From NCBI GenBank assembly GCA_025355745.1, contig JANXZA010000091.1, forward strand, positions 1 to 38,463: a DNA stretch of 38,463 nucleotides, in the 5' to 3' direction. Source of the DNA: Rhizobacter sp. GTDB taxonomy: Bacteria; Pseudomonadota; Gammaproteobacteria; Burkholderiales; Burkholderiaceae_C. Positions 1 to 9,400 of the stretch are shown here, piece after piece. The position numbers were made by a program, and so were the translations under genes. Below the pieces are notes generated by a model that ran no database searches, had not been told where the DNA came from, and was given only the letters and a program-made list of their open reading frames with translations. Every line of letters starts with the position of its first letter. Positions within the stretch are counted from its first letter, which is position 1.

Positions 1-37
1 GATCGTCACAGCCGACGCTCGCGCTGCTACCGGAAGG

Positions 38-781
38 TTGGCCGCGTCGTTGTACGAGCACCCCTTCGACTCATTCGTCGGGGTCGCCGTCACCGCCAAC
101 CTGGGTGCCTGGCAACTGCGGCGTGCGGCGCAGAAGATCGCGCTGCAGCAGGCGCTCGAGTCACGCGGGACGCTGAGCGTTCTGGGCGCGGCCGAACTCG
201 CGCGCAGCGAGGCGCAGGCCGAAGCGCAGCACTACCGGCGAGTGCAACTGCGCGGCCGCTGGGTCGCGGCGCGCAGCGTGTTCCTCGACAACCGGCAGAT
301 GGACGGCCGCGTGGGCTTCTACCTGGTGACGCCGTTGCAGCTCGACAGCCGGCCCGAGGCGGTGCTGGTGCAGCGCGGCTGGGTGCCGCGCGATCAGCGC
401 GACCGCACGCTGCTGCCGACGGTGCCCACGCCCGCCGGCAGTGTCGAGGTCGACGGGCTGATCGCCCCGCCGCCGGCCCGGCTGTACGAGTTCGCGCCGT
501 CGACGGGCGGCGTGATCCGGCAGAATCTCGACCTCGGCGAGTTCGGGCTCGAAACCGGGCTGGCGCTGGCGCCGCTCTCGGTGCTCGAGTCGGCAGAGCG
601 AGCCGATTCCACGGGCAGCGCAGTCGACGGACTGCTGCGCCGATGGCCGCGACCCGCGGTCGATGTTCAAAAGCACTACGGCTATGCGTTCCAGTGGTTC
701 GCGATGGCTGCGTTGATGGCAGGTCTGTATGTCTGGTTCCAACTCGTCCGCCCCCGGCTCCGGCATCGGCGTCAGCCTTGA
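38..781 (+). CDS. SURF1 family cytochrome c oxidase assembly protein (5' end uncertain)
   Basis: SURF1 proteins help insert heme a into subunit I of aa3-type cytochrome oxidase at the inner membrane. The sequence shows the family's N-terminal LGAWQLRRAAQK block near residue 22, a middle periplasmic domain with LDNRQMDGRVGFYLVTPL and VLVQRGWVPRD, and a C-terminal membrane segment (about residues 219-236) after HYGYAFQWFA. Length, 247 aa, is normal. The frame is open to the left window edge and the listed start is a TTG without a clear ribosome site, so the true start may lie outside. The first membrane segment normally seen before LGAWQ is poor here: only about 12 hydrophobic residues follow a polar stretch. 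It lies upstream of other oxidase assembly genes and overlaps the next one. Family assignment is firm, the start is not. Confidence 0.85.
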   Translation: MAASLYEHPFDSFVGVAVTANLGAWQLRRAAQKIALQQALESRGTLSVLGAAELARSEAQAEAQHYRRVQLRGRWVAARSVFLDNRQMDGRVGFYLVTPLQLDSRPEAVLVQRGWVPRDQRDRTLLPTVPTPAGSVEVDGLIAPPPARLYEFAPSTGGVIRQNLDLGEFGLETGLALAPLSVLESAERADSTGSAVDGLLRRWPRPAVDVQKHYGYAFQWFAMAALMAGLYVWFQLVRPRLRHRRQP

Positions 782-1460
782 AGGCCTTCAGGCGGACTCG
801 CCGCTGGGCCTGACCGTGCACTCGATGCCGGCCCCGCAGCTGAGTGACGAATCGGCCCGGCGCACTTCGAGCGGCCGCTGGAAGATGCTGCTGGTGCTGG
901 CCGTGTGCACGGCGCCGGTGATCGCGTCGTACCTGACCTACTTCGTGATCCGCCCGGAAGGCCGCAGCAACTACAGCGAGCTGATCACGCCGTTGCGGCC
1001 CATCCCCGCCGACCTGCCGCTCGCCGATCTGGCCGGCCGGCCGGTCGCGGCCGAGACGCTGAAGGGCCAGTGGCTGCTGGTAGTGGTGGCCGGCGGCGCC
1101 TGCGACATCGCTTGCGAACGCCATTTGTGGCTGCAGCGCCAGTTGCGCGAGACGCTCGGCCGTGAGAAAGGCCGGCTCGACAAGGTCTGGCTGATCCCTG
1201 ACGCCGCCGAGCCGCGGCGAGCCACCTTGCAGGCGATCAGCACGAATACCGAGGCGACGCTATTGCGCGTGCCAGCAAATGCCCTGGCGGCATGGTTGCA
1301 GCCCGCCAAAGGGCATGCCATCGACGAGCATCTGTACGTCGTCGATCCGCTGGGCAACTGGATGATGCGAGTACCGCCCGACGCCGAGCCGGCCAAGCTG
1401 AAGCGCGACATCGAAAAGCTGCTGCGCGCTTCGGCCGGCTGGGACACGCCGGGGCGCTGA
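729..1460 (+). CDS. SCO-like thioredoxin-fold membrane protein of the cox cluster
   Basis: A 243-aa protein with a polar N-terminus, one membrane segment (about residues 58-76, VLAVCTAPVIASYLTYFVI) and a periplasmic domain. That domain carries a CxxxC pair (CDIAC, residues 125-129) and, near the end, HLYVVDPLGNW, which resembles the His...DPxG block of SCO copper chaperones. The classical SCO CPxxCP prolines are absent and the His sits closer to the DPxG than in SCO1. By position between SURF1 and ctaA I infer a role in copper or thiol handling during oxidase assembly; the exact function is unknown to me. The chosen ATG has AGG five bases upstream but overlaps SURF1 by 53 bases. GTG at 816 or ATG at 825 (MPAPQLSDE) are plausible shorter starts. 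The stop overlaps the ctaA ATG. Confidence 0.75.
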   Translation: MSGSNSSAPGSGIGVSLEGLQADSPLGLTVHSMPAPQLSDESARRTSSGRWKMLLVLAVCTAPVIASYLTYFVIRPEGRSNYSELITPLRPIPADLPLADLAGRPVAAETLKGQWLLVVVAGGACDIACERHLWLQRQLRETLGREKGRLDKVWLIPDAAEPRRATLQAISTNTEATLLRVPANALAAWLQPAKGHAIDEHLYVVDPLGNWMMRVPPDAEPAKLKRDIEKLLRASAGWDTPGR

Positions 1461-2686
1461 TGGCCGCCGTCGCGCCCTACGACCTGGCGCCACTTGCCGC
1501 GATAGCGCTGCTGGGTGCAGCGCTGGCGCTCGGCCCGTTTGCCTGGGTCTGGTGGCGCCACCGCGCGGGCAGTGCGGCGCGACCGGCCGCGCGTCTGCAG
1601 GCCTTGACCGTGCTGACGCTGTTCCTGACCTTCGACCTGGTGCTGTTCGGCGCCTTCACGCGCCTGACCGATTCGGGCCTGGGCTGCCCCGACTGGCCGG
1701 GCTGTTACGGCAACGCCAGCCCGCTCGGTGCGGGCCCAGACATTCACGCCGCACAAGCCGCGTTGCCGAGCGGCCCGGTCACCCATGGCAAGGCCTGGAT
1801 CGAGATGACGCACCGCTACCTCGCCACCAGCGTCGGCGCCCTGATCTCGCTGCTGGCCTTGTTGAGCTGGATCGAAGCACGCAAGCGCCGCGCCGTGGGC
1901 CCGGCCTCGCTGGCGTTGCTGAAGTTGTACCGAGCGCCCTGGTGGGCCACCGCCACGCTGGCCTGGGTCTGCCTGCAGGGCGCGTTCGGCGCGCTCACGG
2001 TGACGATGAAGCTCTACCCGGCCGTCGTCACCGCGCACCTGCTTGGCGGCCTGGGCCTGCTGGTGCTGCTGACGGTGCAGGCCGTCGATCACGAGCGCAA
2101 TGCGTTGCCGCTGCCGCCCCGGCTGTATCGCGCCAGCCTTGCGCTGGCGCTGCTCGCGTTGGTCCAGATCGCGCTCGGAGGCTGGGTCAGCACCAATTAC
2201 GCCGTGCTCGCCTGCCGAGACTTTCCGACCTGCCAGGCAAGCTGGTGGCCAGTGATGGACTTCGACCACGGCTTCACGATCCGGCGCGAGCTCGGCGCTG
2301 GCAAGGACGGCGGCTATGTGCCGTTTGCGGCCCTGACCGCCATTCACTACGTGCATCGGCTCGGCGCCTATGTGGTGTTGACGGCCCTGGCGCTGTTTGC
2401 GTGGTGCCTGCAGGCCAGCGGCGAGCCGGCGCTGCGGCGCTGGGCGCTCGGCTTCGCTGGCGTCGCGCTGTGGCAGCTCGCCAGTGGCCTGGGCAATGTG
2501 CTGCTCGGCTGGCCGCTGGTGGCGGCGGTGGCGCACACGGCCGGCGCTGCGGCACTGGTGATGCTGCTCAGCGCGCTGATTACCCGTGCGCGCCAGGGGG
2601 CCGTCGCGGCGGGCGCTGTGGGCGCGGCAGCCCCGTCCGCGGAATCAGCAGAGTGGCCGGCGCCGGGCCTGCGCCCGGTTCCGTAA
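1460..2686 (+). CDS. ctaA: Heme A synthase (COX15/CtaA)
   Basis: Oxidises the C8 methyl group of heme O to a formyl group to give heme A for cytochrome aa3 oxidase. It is a polytopic inner-membrane protein of 408 aa with about eight hydrophobic segments in two similar halves. Visible family marks are FGAFTRLTDSGLGCPDWPGCYG in the first loop, the heme-ligand regions MTHRYLAT and VTAHLLGG in the first half, and IHYVHRLGAYVV and VAHTAGAA in the second. A second cysteine pair is in ACRDFPTCQ. The ATG overlaps the stop of the preceding gene (ATGA), indicating translational coupling. ctaB follows after 21 bases. Confidence 0.95.
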   Translation: MAAVAPYDLAPLAAIALLGAALALGPFAWVWWRHRAGSAARPAARLQALTVLTLFLTFDLVLFGAFTRLTDSGLGCPDWPGCYGNASPLGAGPDIHAAQAALPSGPVTHGKAWIEMTHRYLATSVGALISLLALLSWIEARKRRAVGPASLALLKLYRAPWWATATLAWVCLQGAFGALTVTMKLYPAVVTAHLLGGLGLLVLLTVQAVDHERNALPLPPRLYRASLALALLALVQIALGGWVSTNYAVLACRDFPTCQASWWPVMDFDHGFTIRRELGAGKDGGYVPFAALTAIHYVHRLGAYVVLTALALFAWCLQASGEPALRRWALGFAGVALWQLASGLGNVLLGWPLVAAVAHTAGAAALVMLLSALITRARQGAVAAGAVGAAAPSAESAEWPAPGLRPVP

Positions 2687-2707
2687 ACTACGCGGTTGCG
2701 CCCGACC

Positions 2708-3622
2708 ATGACCGACACCGTCGCCCACCCCCCGCTCGCCGTCACCTCGCTGCCGTCGCGGCTGCGCCAGTACCAGGCATTGACCAAGCCGCGTGTGGTC
2801 CAGCTCATCGTCTTCTGCGCAGTGATCGGCATGCTGCTGGCCGTGCCGGGCCTGCCCGACTGGCGGGTGGCGTTGGCCGCGACGGTCGGCATCTGGCTCG
2901 TCGCCGCAGCGGCGGCGGCGTTCAACTGCCTGGTCGAGCAGCACATCGACGCGCGCATGGCCCGCACCGCGTGGCGGCCCACTGCCCGCGGCCAGCTCAC
3001 CAACACCCAGACGCTGACGTTCTCGGCCCTGCTGTGCGCGGCCGGCAGCGCGCTGCTGTATGTCGCGGTCAACCCGCTGACGATGTGGCTGACCTTCGCC
3101 ACCTTCGTCGGCTATGCCGTCATCTACACGGTGGTGCTGAAGCCGATGACGCCGCAGAACATCGTCATCGGCGGGGCCTCGGGCGCGATGCCGCCGGTGC
3201 TCGGCTGGGCCGCAATCCGCGGCGAGGTGGGCCCGGAGGCGCTCATCATGTGCCTCATCATCTTCCTCTGGACGCCGCCGCATTTCTGGGCCCTGGCGCT
3301 GTATCGGGTCGAGGACTACCGCAAGGCCGGCCTGCCGATGTTGCCTGTCACGCACGGCTCGGAGTTCACGCGCCTGCAGGTGCTGCTCTACACGCTGGTG
3401 CTGTTCGCCGCCACCTTGCTGCCCTTCGTCTCGGGCATGAGCGGCTGGCTTTATCTGGCGGCGGCGGTGGCGCTGAATGCGGTCTTCATCGGCTACGCAT
3501 GGCAGCTCTGGCGGTCCTATTCCGACACCCTCGCGCGCAAGACCTTCCGCTATTCGATCCTTTACCTGGCGCTGCTGTTCGCCGCGCTGCTGGTCGACCA
3601 CTACCTGACCCCGTTGCTGTGA
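2708..3622 (+). CDS. ctaB: Protoheme IX farnesyltransferase (heme O synthase)
   Basis: A UbiA-family prenyltransferase that adds a farnesyl group to protoheme to make heme O, the substrate of the CtaA encoded just upstream. The 304-aa protein has many membrane segments and both conserved polar motifs: [19 protein letters not shown] (residues about 77-95) and [16 protein letters not shown] (about 199-214). I chose ATG 2708 ([12 protein letters not shown]) over an in-frame TTG twelve bases upstream because it gives the usual short N-terminus before LTKPRVVQL. Its stop TGA overlaps the GTG start of the SCO1 gene. Also called cyoE in other genomes. Confidence 0.95.
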   Translation: MTDTVAHPPLAVTSLPSRLRQYQALTKPRVVQLIVFCAVIGMLLAVPGLPDWRVALAATVGIWLVAAAAAAFNCLVEQHIDARMARTAWRPTARGQLTNTQTLTFSALLCAAGSALLYVAVNPLTMWLTFATFVGYAVIYTVVLKPMTPQNIVIGGASGAMPPVLGWAAIRGEVGPEALIMCLIIFLWTPPHFWALALYRVEDYRKAGLPMLPVTHGSEFTRLQVLLYTLVLFAATLLPFVSGMSGWLYLAAAVALNAVFIGYAWQLWRSYSDTLARKTFRYSILYLALLFAALLVDHYLTPLL

Positions 3623-4254
3623 ATCCCACTTTCAAAAACAGGCCGCGCCGGGCCCCGCTGCGGGTCGCCTTGCTGGCGGCCTGCGCGCTGCTGACTGGCC
3701 TGTCGGCATGCGACAAGATCGGCCCGTCGTCGTCGACATCCAGGCCAGCCTTCAACGGCATCGACATCACCGGTGCCCAATACGCCCGCACCCTGTCCCT
3801 GCCCGACCAGAACGGCCAGCCGCGCACCCTGGCCGACTTCAAGGGCAAGGTCGTCGTGGTGTTCTTCGGCTACACCCAATGCCCTGATGTTTGCCCGACG
3901 ACGATGGTCGAACTCGCGCAAGTGAAAAAGGCGCTGGGCAAGGACGGCGAGCGCGTGCAAGGCTTGTTCGTCAGCATCGACCCGGAGCGCGACACGCCGG
4001 CGATCCTGAAGGCCTACATGGCCAGCTTCGACTCCAGCTTCGTCGCGTTGCGCGGCAGCGTCGAGCAGGCCCAGGCGGCCGCCAAGGAGTTCAAGGTTTT
4101 CTTCGCCAAGGTGCCCGGCAAGACGGAAGGCAGCTACACCATGGACCACACCGCCGGCTCCTACGTGTTCGACCCGAGCGGCAAGGTGCGGCTGTTCGTG
4201 CGCTATGGCGCCGGCGCCGATGCGCTGGCGGGCGACATCAAGGCGTTGCTGTGA
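3619..4254 (+). CDS. SCO1/SenC copper chaperone lipoprotein
   Basis: SCO proteins deliver copper to the CuA site of cytochrome oxidase subunit II. The 211-aa product starts with a lipoprotein signal (ALLTGLSAC lipobox, lipidated Cys near residue 31) and has a thioredoxin fold with the copper-binding CPDVCP (Cys 88 and 92) and the partner His in [14 protein letters not shown] (about 177). The GTG start overlaps the ctaB stop (GTGA), so translation is probably coupled; no separate ribosome site is seen. It is the last gene of the cluster and is followed by a strong terminator. The open frame extends far upstream through ctaA and ctaB, but that part is only a high-GC shadow frame. Confidence 0.92.
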   Translation: MNPTFKNRPRRAPLRVALLAACALLTGLSACDKIGPSSSTSRPAFNGIDITGAQYARTLSLPDQNGQPRTLADFKGKVVVVFFGYTQCPDVCPTTMVELAQVKKALGKDGERVQGLFVSIDPERDTPAILKAYMASFDSSFVALRGSVEQAQAAAKEFKVFFAKVPGKTEGSYTMDHTAGSYVFDPSGKVRLFVRYGAGADALAGDIKALL

Positions 4255-4293
4255 TCGGCACCGTCTCGCAGCACTGAGAATTGCTTCATTGAA

Positions 4294-4320
4294 AAACGGC
4301 CCCGAAGGGCCGTTTGTTTG
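4294..4320. terminator. Bidirectional Rho-independent terminator
   Basis: A perfect 9-bp stem AAACGGCCC / GGGCCGTTT (4294-4302 and 4307-4315) with a CGAA loop, followed on the plus strand by TTTGTTTG and on the minus strand by a T run. It lies between the ends of the SCO1 gene and the convergent rpoH, so it can stop transcripts from both sides. Confidence 0.85.
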
Positions 4321-4372
4321 GGGCGATCAGCGGCCGTCTTCGGGCCTGAAACCTGAACCGACTGGTCAGGCC

Positions 4373-5311
4373 TCAGACCGATTCGGCCAGCGCCTTGCGC
4401 ATCTTCTTCATCGCCGCGACCTCGATCTGGCGGATCCGCTCGGCGCTCACGCCGTATTCATCGGCCAGGTCGTGCAGGGTCATGCCGCCCGAGCTGTCGT
4501 CGTTGACCTTCAACCAGCGCTCCTCGACGATGCGCCGGCTGCGCGCATCCAGCCCGTCCAGCGCCAGCGCGATGCCGTCGCCGGCCAGCCAGTCGCGCTT
4601 GCGGGCTTCGAGCACATGGCTCGGCTCGTTCGTCACATCGGACAGATAGGCGATCGGCGCGAAGGTCTCTTCGCTGTCGTCGCCTTGCGGCTCCAAGGCC
4701 ACGTCGCCGCCTGACAGCCGGGTTTCCATTTCCAGCACCTCTTCGCGTTTCACGTTCAAGGTGCGGGCGAGGGTGTCGACCTCGCTTTGCGTCAACGTGG
4801 CGCGGTGCGTGTCGACATCGGCAGCGTCGTCCTTCATGCTTTGCTTCATCGAGCGCAGGTTGAAGAACAGCTTGCGCTGGGCCTTCGTCGTGGCGACCTT
4901 GACCATGCGCCAGTTCTTCAGGATGTACTCGTGGATCTCGGCCTTGATCCAGTGCATCGCGTAGCTGACGAGGCGCACGCCCTGGTCCGGGTCGAAGCGC
5001 TTCACGGCCTTCATGAGGCCGACGTTGCCCTCCTGGATCAGGTCGCCGTGGGGCAGGCCGTAGCCCAGGTACTTGCGCGAAATCGACACCACCAGGCGCA
5101 GGTGCGAGACCACCAACTTGCCGGCGGCTTCGAGGTCGCCGCTGGCCCGCAGCCGGGTTGCGAAGGCGATTTCTTCCTCGTGCGTGAGCAAGGGAACGCG
5201 GTTCGCCGCCGAAATGTAGGCGTCGAGATTGCCCAGCGATGGCACCACGGCCCAGGGGTCGCGCAAGGTCAATGCAGAAGCGGATGAGGTGTTCATGGCA
5301 AGTTCAGACAC
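4373..5311 (-). CDS. rpoH: RNA polymerase heat-shock sigma factor sigma-32
   Basis: Directs RNA polymerase to heat-shock promoters. The 312-aa product has region 1.2/2 (LDAYISAANRVPLLTHEEE; DLIQEGNVGLMKAVKRFDP; YAMHWIKAEIHEYILKNW), the RpoH-specific box QRKLFFNLR after TTKA, and a C-terminal region 4 helix-turn-helix (LHDLADEYGVSAERIRQIE). I chose GTG 5311 (MSELAMNTSS) because AAAGGA lies seven bases upstream (5319-5324). The ATG at 5296 has no comparable site, and the ATG at 5335 would lie within or next to the promoter. The gene is preceded by a -10 element overlapped by a CIRCE operator, which suggests repression by HrcA. Confidence 0.95.
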   Translation of the reverse strand: MSELAMNTSSASALTLRDPWAVVPSLGNLDAYISAANRVPLLTHEEEIAFATRLRASGDLEAAGKLVVSHLRLVVSISRKYLGYGLPHGDLIQEGNVGLMKAVKRFDPDQGVRLVSYAMHWIKAEIHEYILKNWRMVKVATTKAQRKLFFNLRSMKQSMKDDAADVDTHRATLTQSEVDTLARTLNVKREEVLEMETRLSGGDVALEPQGDDSEETFAPIAYLSDVTNEPSHVLEARKRDWLAGDGIALALDGLDARSRRIVEERWLKVNDDSSGGMTLHDLADEYGVSAERIRQIEVAAMKKMRKALAESV

Positions 5312-5318
5312 GCTGATG

Positions 5319-5324
5319 TCCTTT
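5319..5324 (-). promoter_or_regulatory. rpoH: Ribosome binding site deciding the rpoH start
   Basis: On the minus strand this reads AAAGGA, seven bases before GTG 5311. It is the only good Shine-Dalgarno match in this leader and favours the GTG start over the downstream ATG at 5296. Confidence 0.6.
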
Positions 5325-5335
5325 CGGTTCCACAA

Positions 5336-5341
5336 ATATTA
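5336..5341 (-). promoter_or_regulatory. rpoH: Probable -10 element of rpoH
   Basis: TAATAT on the minus strand, about 25 bases before the GTG start, would give a short leader. It overlaps the end of the CIRCE operator. I see no good -35 hexamer at the normal distance, so the promoter may be weak or of another class. Confidence 0.45.
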
Positions 5342-5365
5342 GCACTCTGCTGTCGAGAGTGCTGA
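5339..5365. promoter_or_regulatory. CIRCE operator (HrcA binding site) upstream of rpoH
   Basis: TTAGCACTC - nine bases - GAGTGCTGA. The CIRCE consensus is TTAGCACTC-N9-GAGTGCTAA, so only one of 18 arm positions differs and the spacer is exactly nine. The element lies directly on the probable rpoH -10 box, the position expected for repression by HrcA. rdgC starts about 90 bases away on the other strand and could also be influenced. Confidence 0.88.
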
Positions 5366-5454
5366 TGGCCTGGATCGGTCCGCGCCCGTTGCGTGGACAA
5401 TCGCGCCTTTTGCCCGGCATCCCGTGCCGGCACCTGGTCTGAAATGAGGCATCC

Positions 5455-6486
5455 TTGTTCAAGAATCTGATCCTGTACCGCATCGGGGCCGATTGGTCCG
5501 CCACCGTCGCACAAGTCGAAGAGAGCCTGGCAAACGCCGCCTTCGTCGAGTGCGGCGCCACCCAGCCCGTGTCGTTCGGCTGGACCTGGCCGCGCGGCAC
5601 CGCGCACGGGCCGTTCATCGAAGCCGTGGCCGGGCAGTGGCTGCTCAGGCTGATGGTCGAGCAGAAGGTGTTGCCGGCGGCGGTGGTAAAGCGGCGCGTC
5701 GATGAGATGGCTCGCCGCATCGAGCAATCCACCGGCCGCAAGCCGGGCAAGAAGCAGGCGAGGGAACTCAAGGAAGAGGCGGTGCTGGAGCTGCTGCCGC
5801 AGGCGTTCACGAAGCAGGCTGGTGTGAACGTCTGGCTGAGCCTCGAACAGCGTTTGCTGATGCTCGATGCGGGCAGCCCGGCGCGCGCCGACGACGTGGT
5901 CTCGCAGCTCGTCAAGGCGCTGCCGGGGCTGTCGCTGACCTTGCTGCAAACGGTGCAATCGGCCTCGGCGGCCATGTCGGAATGGCTGGTCAGCGGCGAA
6001 CCGCCGGCTGGCTTCACGGTGGACCGCGAATGCGAGCTGAAGTCGGCCGACGAGATGAAATCGGTGGTGCGCTATTCGCGCCACGCGCTCGACATCGACG
6101 AGGTGCGTCAGCACATCGCCGCCGGCAAGCTGCCCACCCGACTGGCGCTGACCTGGCAGGGCCGGGTCTCGTTCGTGCTGACCGAGACGATGCAGATCAG
6201 GAAGCTGGCCTTTCTGGATGGCGTGTTCGAAGGCGAGGGTCAGGGCCAGGGCGCCGGCAAGGCCAGTGAAGACGCGTTCGATGCCGATGTGACGATCGCC
6301 ACCGGCGAGTTGAACCAGTTGATCCCGGACCTGATGGAAGCGCTCGGCGGCGAACAAACCATCGGCGCGAGCGCGGCGCCGGCCGGTGGCGAACCGGTCG
6401 TTCCACCGCTAACAACCGCAGCCGCAGCCGCGGCGGTGGCAGCGGCCGGCAAGGTCGCCACGGCCGACACCGCCGCCCCCTGGTAG
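5455..6486 (+). CDS. rdgC: Recombination-associated protein RdgC
   Basis: RdgC is a nucleoid-associated DNA-binding protein that forms a ring around duplex DNA and modulates RecA. The 343-aa product matches the family from the first residues (MFKNLILYRI) through GWTWPRG, LLRLMVEQKVLPAAVV and the conserved RRIEQSTGRKPGKKQARELKEE block (around residues 89-110). The start is a TTG with GAGG five bases upstream. It is longer than the roughly 300 residues usual in gammaproteobacteria because of an Ala/Gly-rich C-terminal tail (about residues 300-343). Transcribed divergently from rpoH and convergent with the histidine kinase gene, with a four-base gap. Confidence 0.93.
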   Translation: MFKNLILYRIGADWSATVAQVEESLANAAFVECGATQPVSFGWTWPRGTAHGPFIEAVAGQWLLRLMVEQKVLPAAVVKRRVDEMARRIEQSTGRKPGKKQARELKEEAVLELLPQAFTKQAGVNVWLSLEQRLLMLDAGSPARADDVVSQLVKALPGLSLTLLQTVQSASAAMSEWLVSGEPPAGFTVDRECELKSADEMKSVVRYSRHALDIDEVRQHIAAGKLPTRLALTWQGRVSFVLTETMQIRKLAFLDGVFEGEGQGQGAGKASEDAFDADVTIATGELNQLIPDLMEALGGEQTIGASAAPAGGEPVVPPLTTAAAAAAVAAAGKVATADTAAPW

Positions 6487-6490
6487 CCCT

Positions 6491-9400
6491 TCAGCCGAAG
6501 CTCGTGTCGATGCGCTCGAGCAGGTCGTCCAGCACTGTCAGCAGCTCGCCCACATCGACCGGCTTGGTCAGGTAGTGGCTGGCGCCGGCCTCGAAGGCGG
6601 CATCGATCTGCTGCTCCAGCGCATCGGCCGACACCACCACCACCGGGATGCCCGCCGTGCGCTCGTCGGCCTTCAGCTGGTGCAGCAACTCCAGGCCGTT
6701 CATGTCGGGAAGGTGCATGTCGAGCAGCACCAGGTCGGGGTGCTGGGCGCGGATGGCGGCCAGACCGTCGGAGCCCCGCATCGACACCTGCAGCTCGACT
6801 TGCGGCCGCTGCGCGAGGATGCCGCGCATCACCTCGACATTGGTCTCGTTGTCTTCCACGTAATAAACGCGCCGGCGGTGGTAGTCGGGCGGCAACGGCG
6901 TCAGCGCATCGAGCTCGGAGCGCACCGTGTCGGGGTCGGACGAGCATGGCAGGTTGAGCACGAACGACGAGCCTTGGCCCGCCGTGCTGCGCGCCCGCAA
7001 GGTTCCGCCCATCAGCTCGGCCAGGCGCCGGCTGATCACCAGCCCGATGCCGGTGCCTTCCTGGGTCGAGCGCTCGCGACCCAGGCGGTTGAAGGGCTGG
7101 AACAAGTCGGCGAGCTGCGCTTCCGTCATGCCCAGGCCGGTGTCGGTCACGGCAATTTCGACCCGGTCGGTGGCCGGTACGCGGCTGGCAATGTGGATGC
7201 GTCCGCCGTCGGTGTTGTACTTCACGGCGTTGCTCAGCAGGTTCGTGAAGATCTGCTTGACGCGCGTGGCGTCGCCCAGCACGGTCTGGGTGCCGGGGCC
7301 GAACTCCTGCGTGATGCGGATGCCGCGTTGCCGGGCATCGCCTTCCACCAGCGCGACGGTAGCGGTGAGCACGTCCGCCAGGGCCAGCGCTTCGATCTGC
7401 AGCCGCAGATTGCCCGATTCGATGCGCGACAGGTCGAGCACGTCGTTGATCATCTCCAGCAAGTGCCAGCCGGCTTGCTGGATCTGGCTGACCCACGGTT
7501 GCTGCGATGCGCTGAGCGGCTGGCGCGTGTCGAGCTCGAGCAACTGGGCAAAGCCGAGCATCGCGTTCAGCGGCGTGCGCAGCTCGTGGCTCATGCGCGA
7601 GAGGAACTCGCTCTTCGCGTGGTTCGAGGCTTCGGCGGCCTCGCGAGCGTGCTCGGCGGCCTCGAGCTTCAGATGCTCGGTAATGTCCTCGACCACCCCG
7701 ACCACGCTGCGCGGTTCGCCCTGCGAACCGAGCAGCAGCGACATCGTCACCTGCACCCACAGGGTTGCGCCGGGCTGGGCGATGAAGCGCAGGGTGCGGC
7801 GGTACATCGGTATCTCACCGCGCACCAGTTGGGCCATCAGCGCCTCGCTCTGGGCCACGTCGTCGGGGTGCAGACAGTCGGCCAGGCTGCGGTTCAGCAA
7901 CTCGTCTTCGCTGCAGCCCGCCAGCTCGCTGAAGCGCGGGTTGCACTGCTTCACACGGCCCGACAGGTCGGTGTAGATGACGCCGATCGGCACGTTGTCG
8001 AGCGTGTTGCGCAAGCGCTGCTCGCTTTCGCGCAGCGCGCGTTGCGCCACCTCACGCTCCAGCACCTCGGCCTGGAGCGCCGCCGTGCGCTCGCGCACGG
8101 CGGTCTCGATGCGCCGGGTGCGGCCGGTCGAGATCAACAAGAAGCCGCCGAGCATCGCGGTGAACAGCAGGCCCGCCAGTGCGAACAACCAGACGTCGGC
8201 GCCATGCGCCTCGGCCAGCTCGTCGGCCTGCGCAGAGATGCGCAGCTCCCATTGCCGGCCCGCATAGTTCAGCGCCCGCACCTGCTGCAAGTCGGCACTG
8301 CGGCTTTGTTCGCAACCCGGCGGCCCGGCCAGGCGCTGGCGCGCCGCACCGGGCGTGCTGTCGGCGATGCACAGCGTCAGGTAGGGGGCGATCTGCGTCT
8401 TCAGCGCGCTCAACTGCGCGTCCATGCGCAGGGTCACGAACACGACGCCGCGCAGCGCCGCCTGACGGTTCGGGGGCGCCTGATCGATGGGTGCGTAGAT
8501 GGCCTGGTAGACCACGATCCCGACCGGCCCCGCAAGCTTCGCGGGCAGCTGGCTCAGCGCAAAGCCGACGGTCGCCGCCGGCTGGCCGCTGGAGCGGGTC
8601 AGCCCGATGGCCGCGCGGGCGGCGGGGACCGACAGCACGTTCAGGCCGAGCACTTCGTCGCCCTGTGGCGGCTCGATGAAGCGGATCGGCATCAGCTCGC
8701 TGTCGCTGTCGTAGCCGTTGACCGCAGGCGCGTCGCTGCGGTCGAAGACGTGGAAGCTCGCCGGGCCGTCGGCACGGGCTGCGGCCTCGAAGGCGGGCAG
8801 ATCGGCACGCGCGACGCGCTCGCTCCAGCCCATCGCCTGCAGGTTGCCCTGGGCGAGCCATGCCTTCGAGGCCATGGCCAGCTCGGAGCGGCTCACTTCT
8901 TCGGAGGCGATGAACACGCCGCGCAGTGCCTCGAGCGCCTGCAAGGGCTCGCGCAGTTGCGCGGCCAGCACCTGCGAGGCGCTGGCCGCGTCGCGGTCGA
9001 AGGCGGTGCGCACCCGCTCGCGGTCCCAGCTTGCCACCTGGCGGATGCCCAGCGCCAGCAACGCGGTCACGAGCAGCAAGGTCAGGCCGACGCTCTTGCG
9101 CCGCGGCGCCCAGGCTTCGCGTGGCCGACCGAAGAAGCTCAGGATCACCGGGGTGGCGATCAAAACACCCAGCAAGTCGCCGACCCACCAGGTGGCAACG
9201 CTGAATGCCAGGCTCGCTGTCGGCACCGTGTGCGTGAGCCACAGCACGGCATGACCCGCCCCGGCACTGACGCCACACGAAACCGCAGCTGCCAGCAGAA
9301 AGGCCACCAGGTCGCGCGGCTCGGAAAGCGTCAACGGCCGGCGCGTGAAGCGGGTCACCAGCGCCGCGCCGACGAAGGCCTGCGCCGCCGCCCCCAGGCT

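Noticed and set aside
971-2536. Long antisense frame opposite the SCO-like gene and ctaA
   Set aside because: Composition is Arg/Gln/His-rich with no family motif, while the opposite strand encodes a clear heme A synthase.
1552-3618. A very long open frame running through ctaA and ctaB into the SCO1 gene
   Set aside because: Only the part after 3619 has protein-like sequence; the rest is Arg/Ala/Gly-rich shadow of ctaA and ctaB, common in high-GC DNA.
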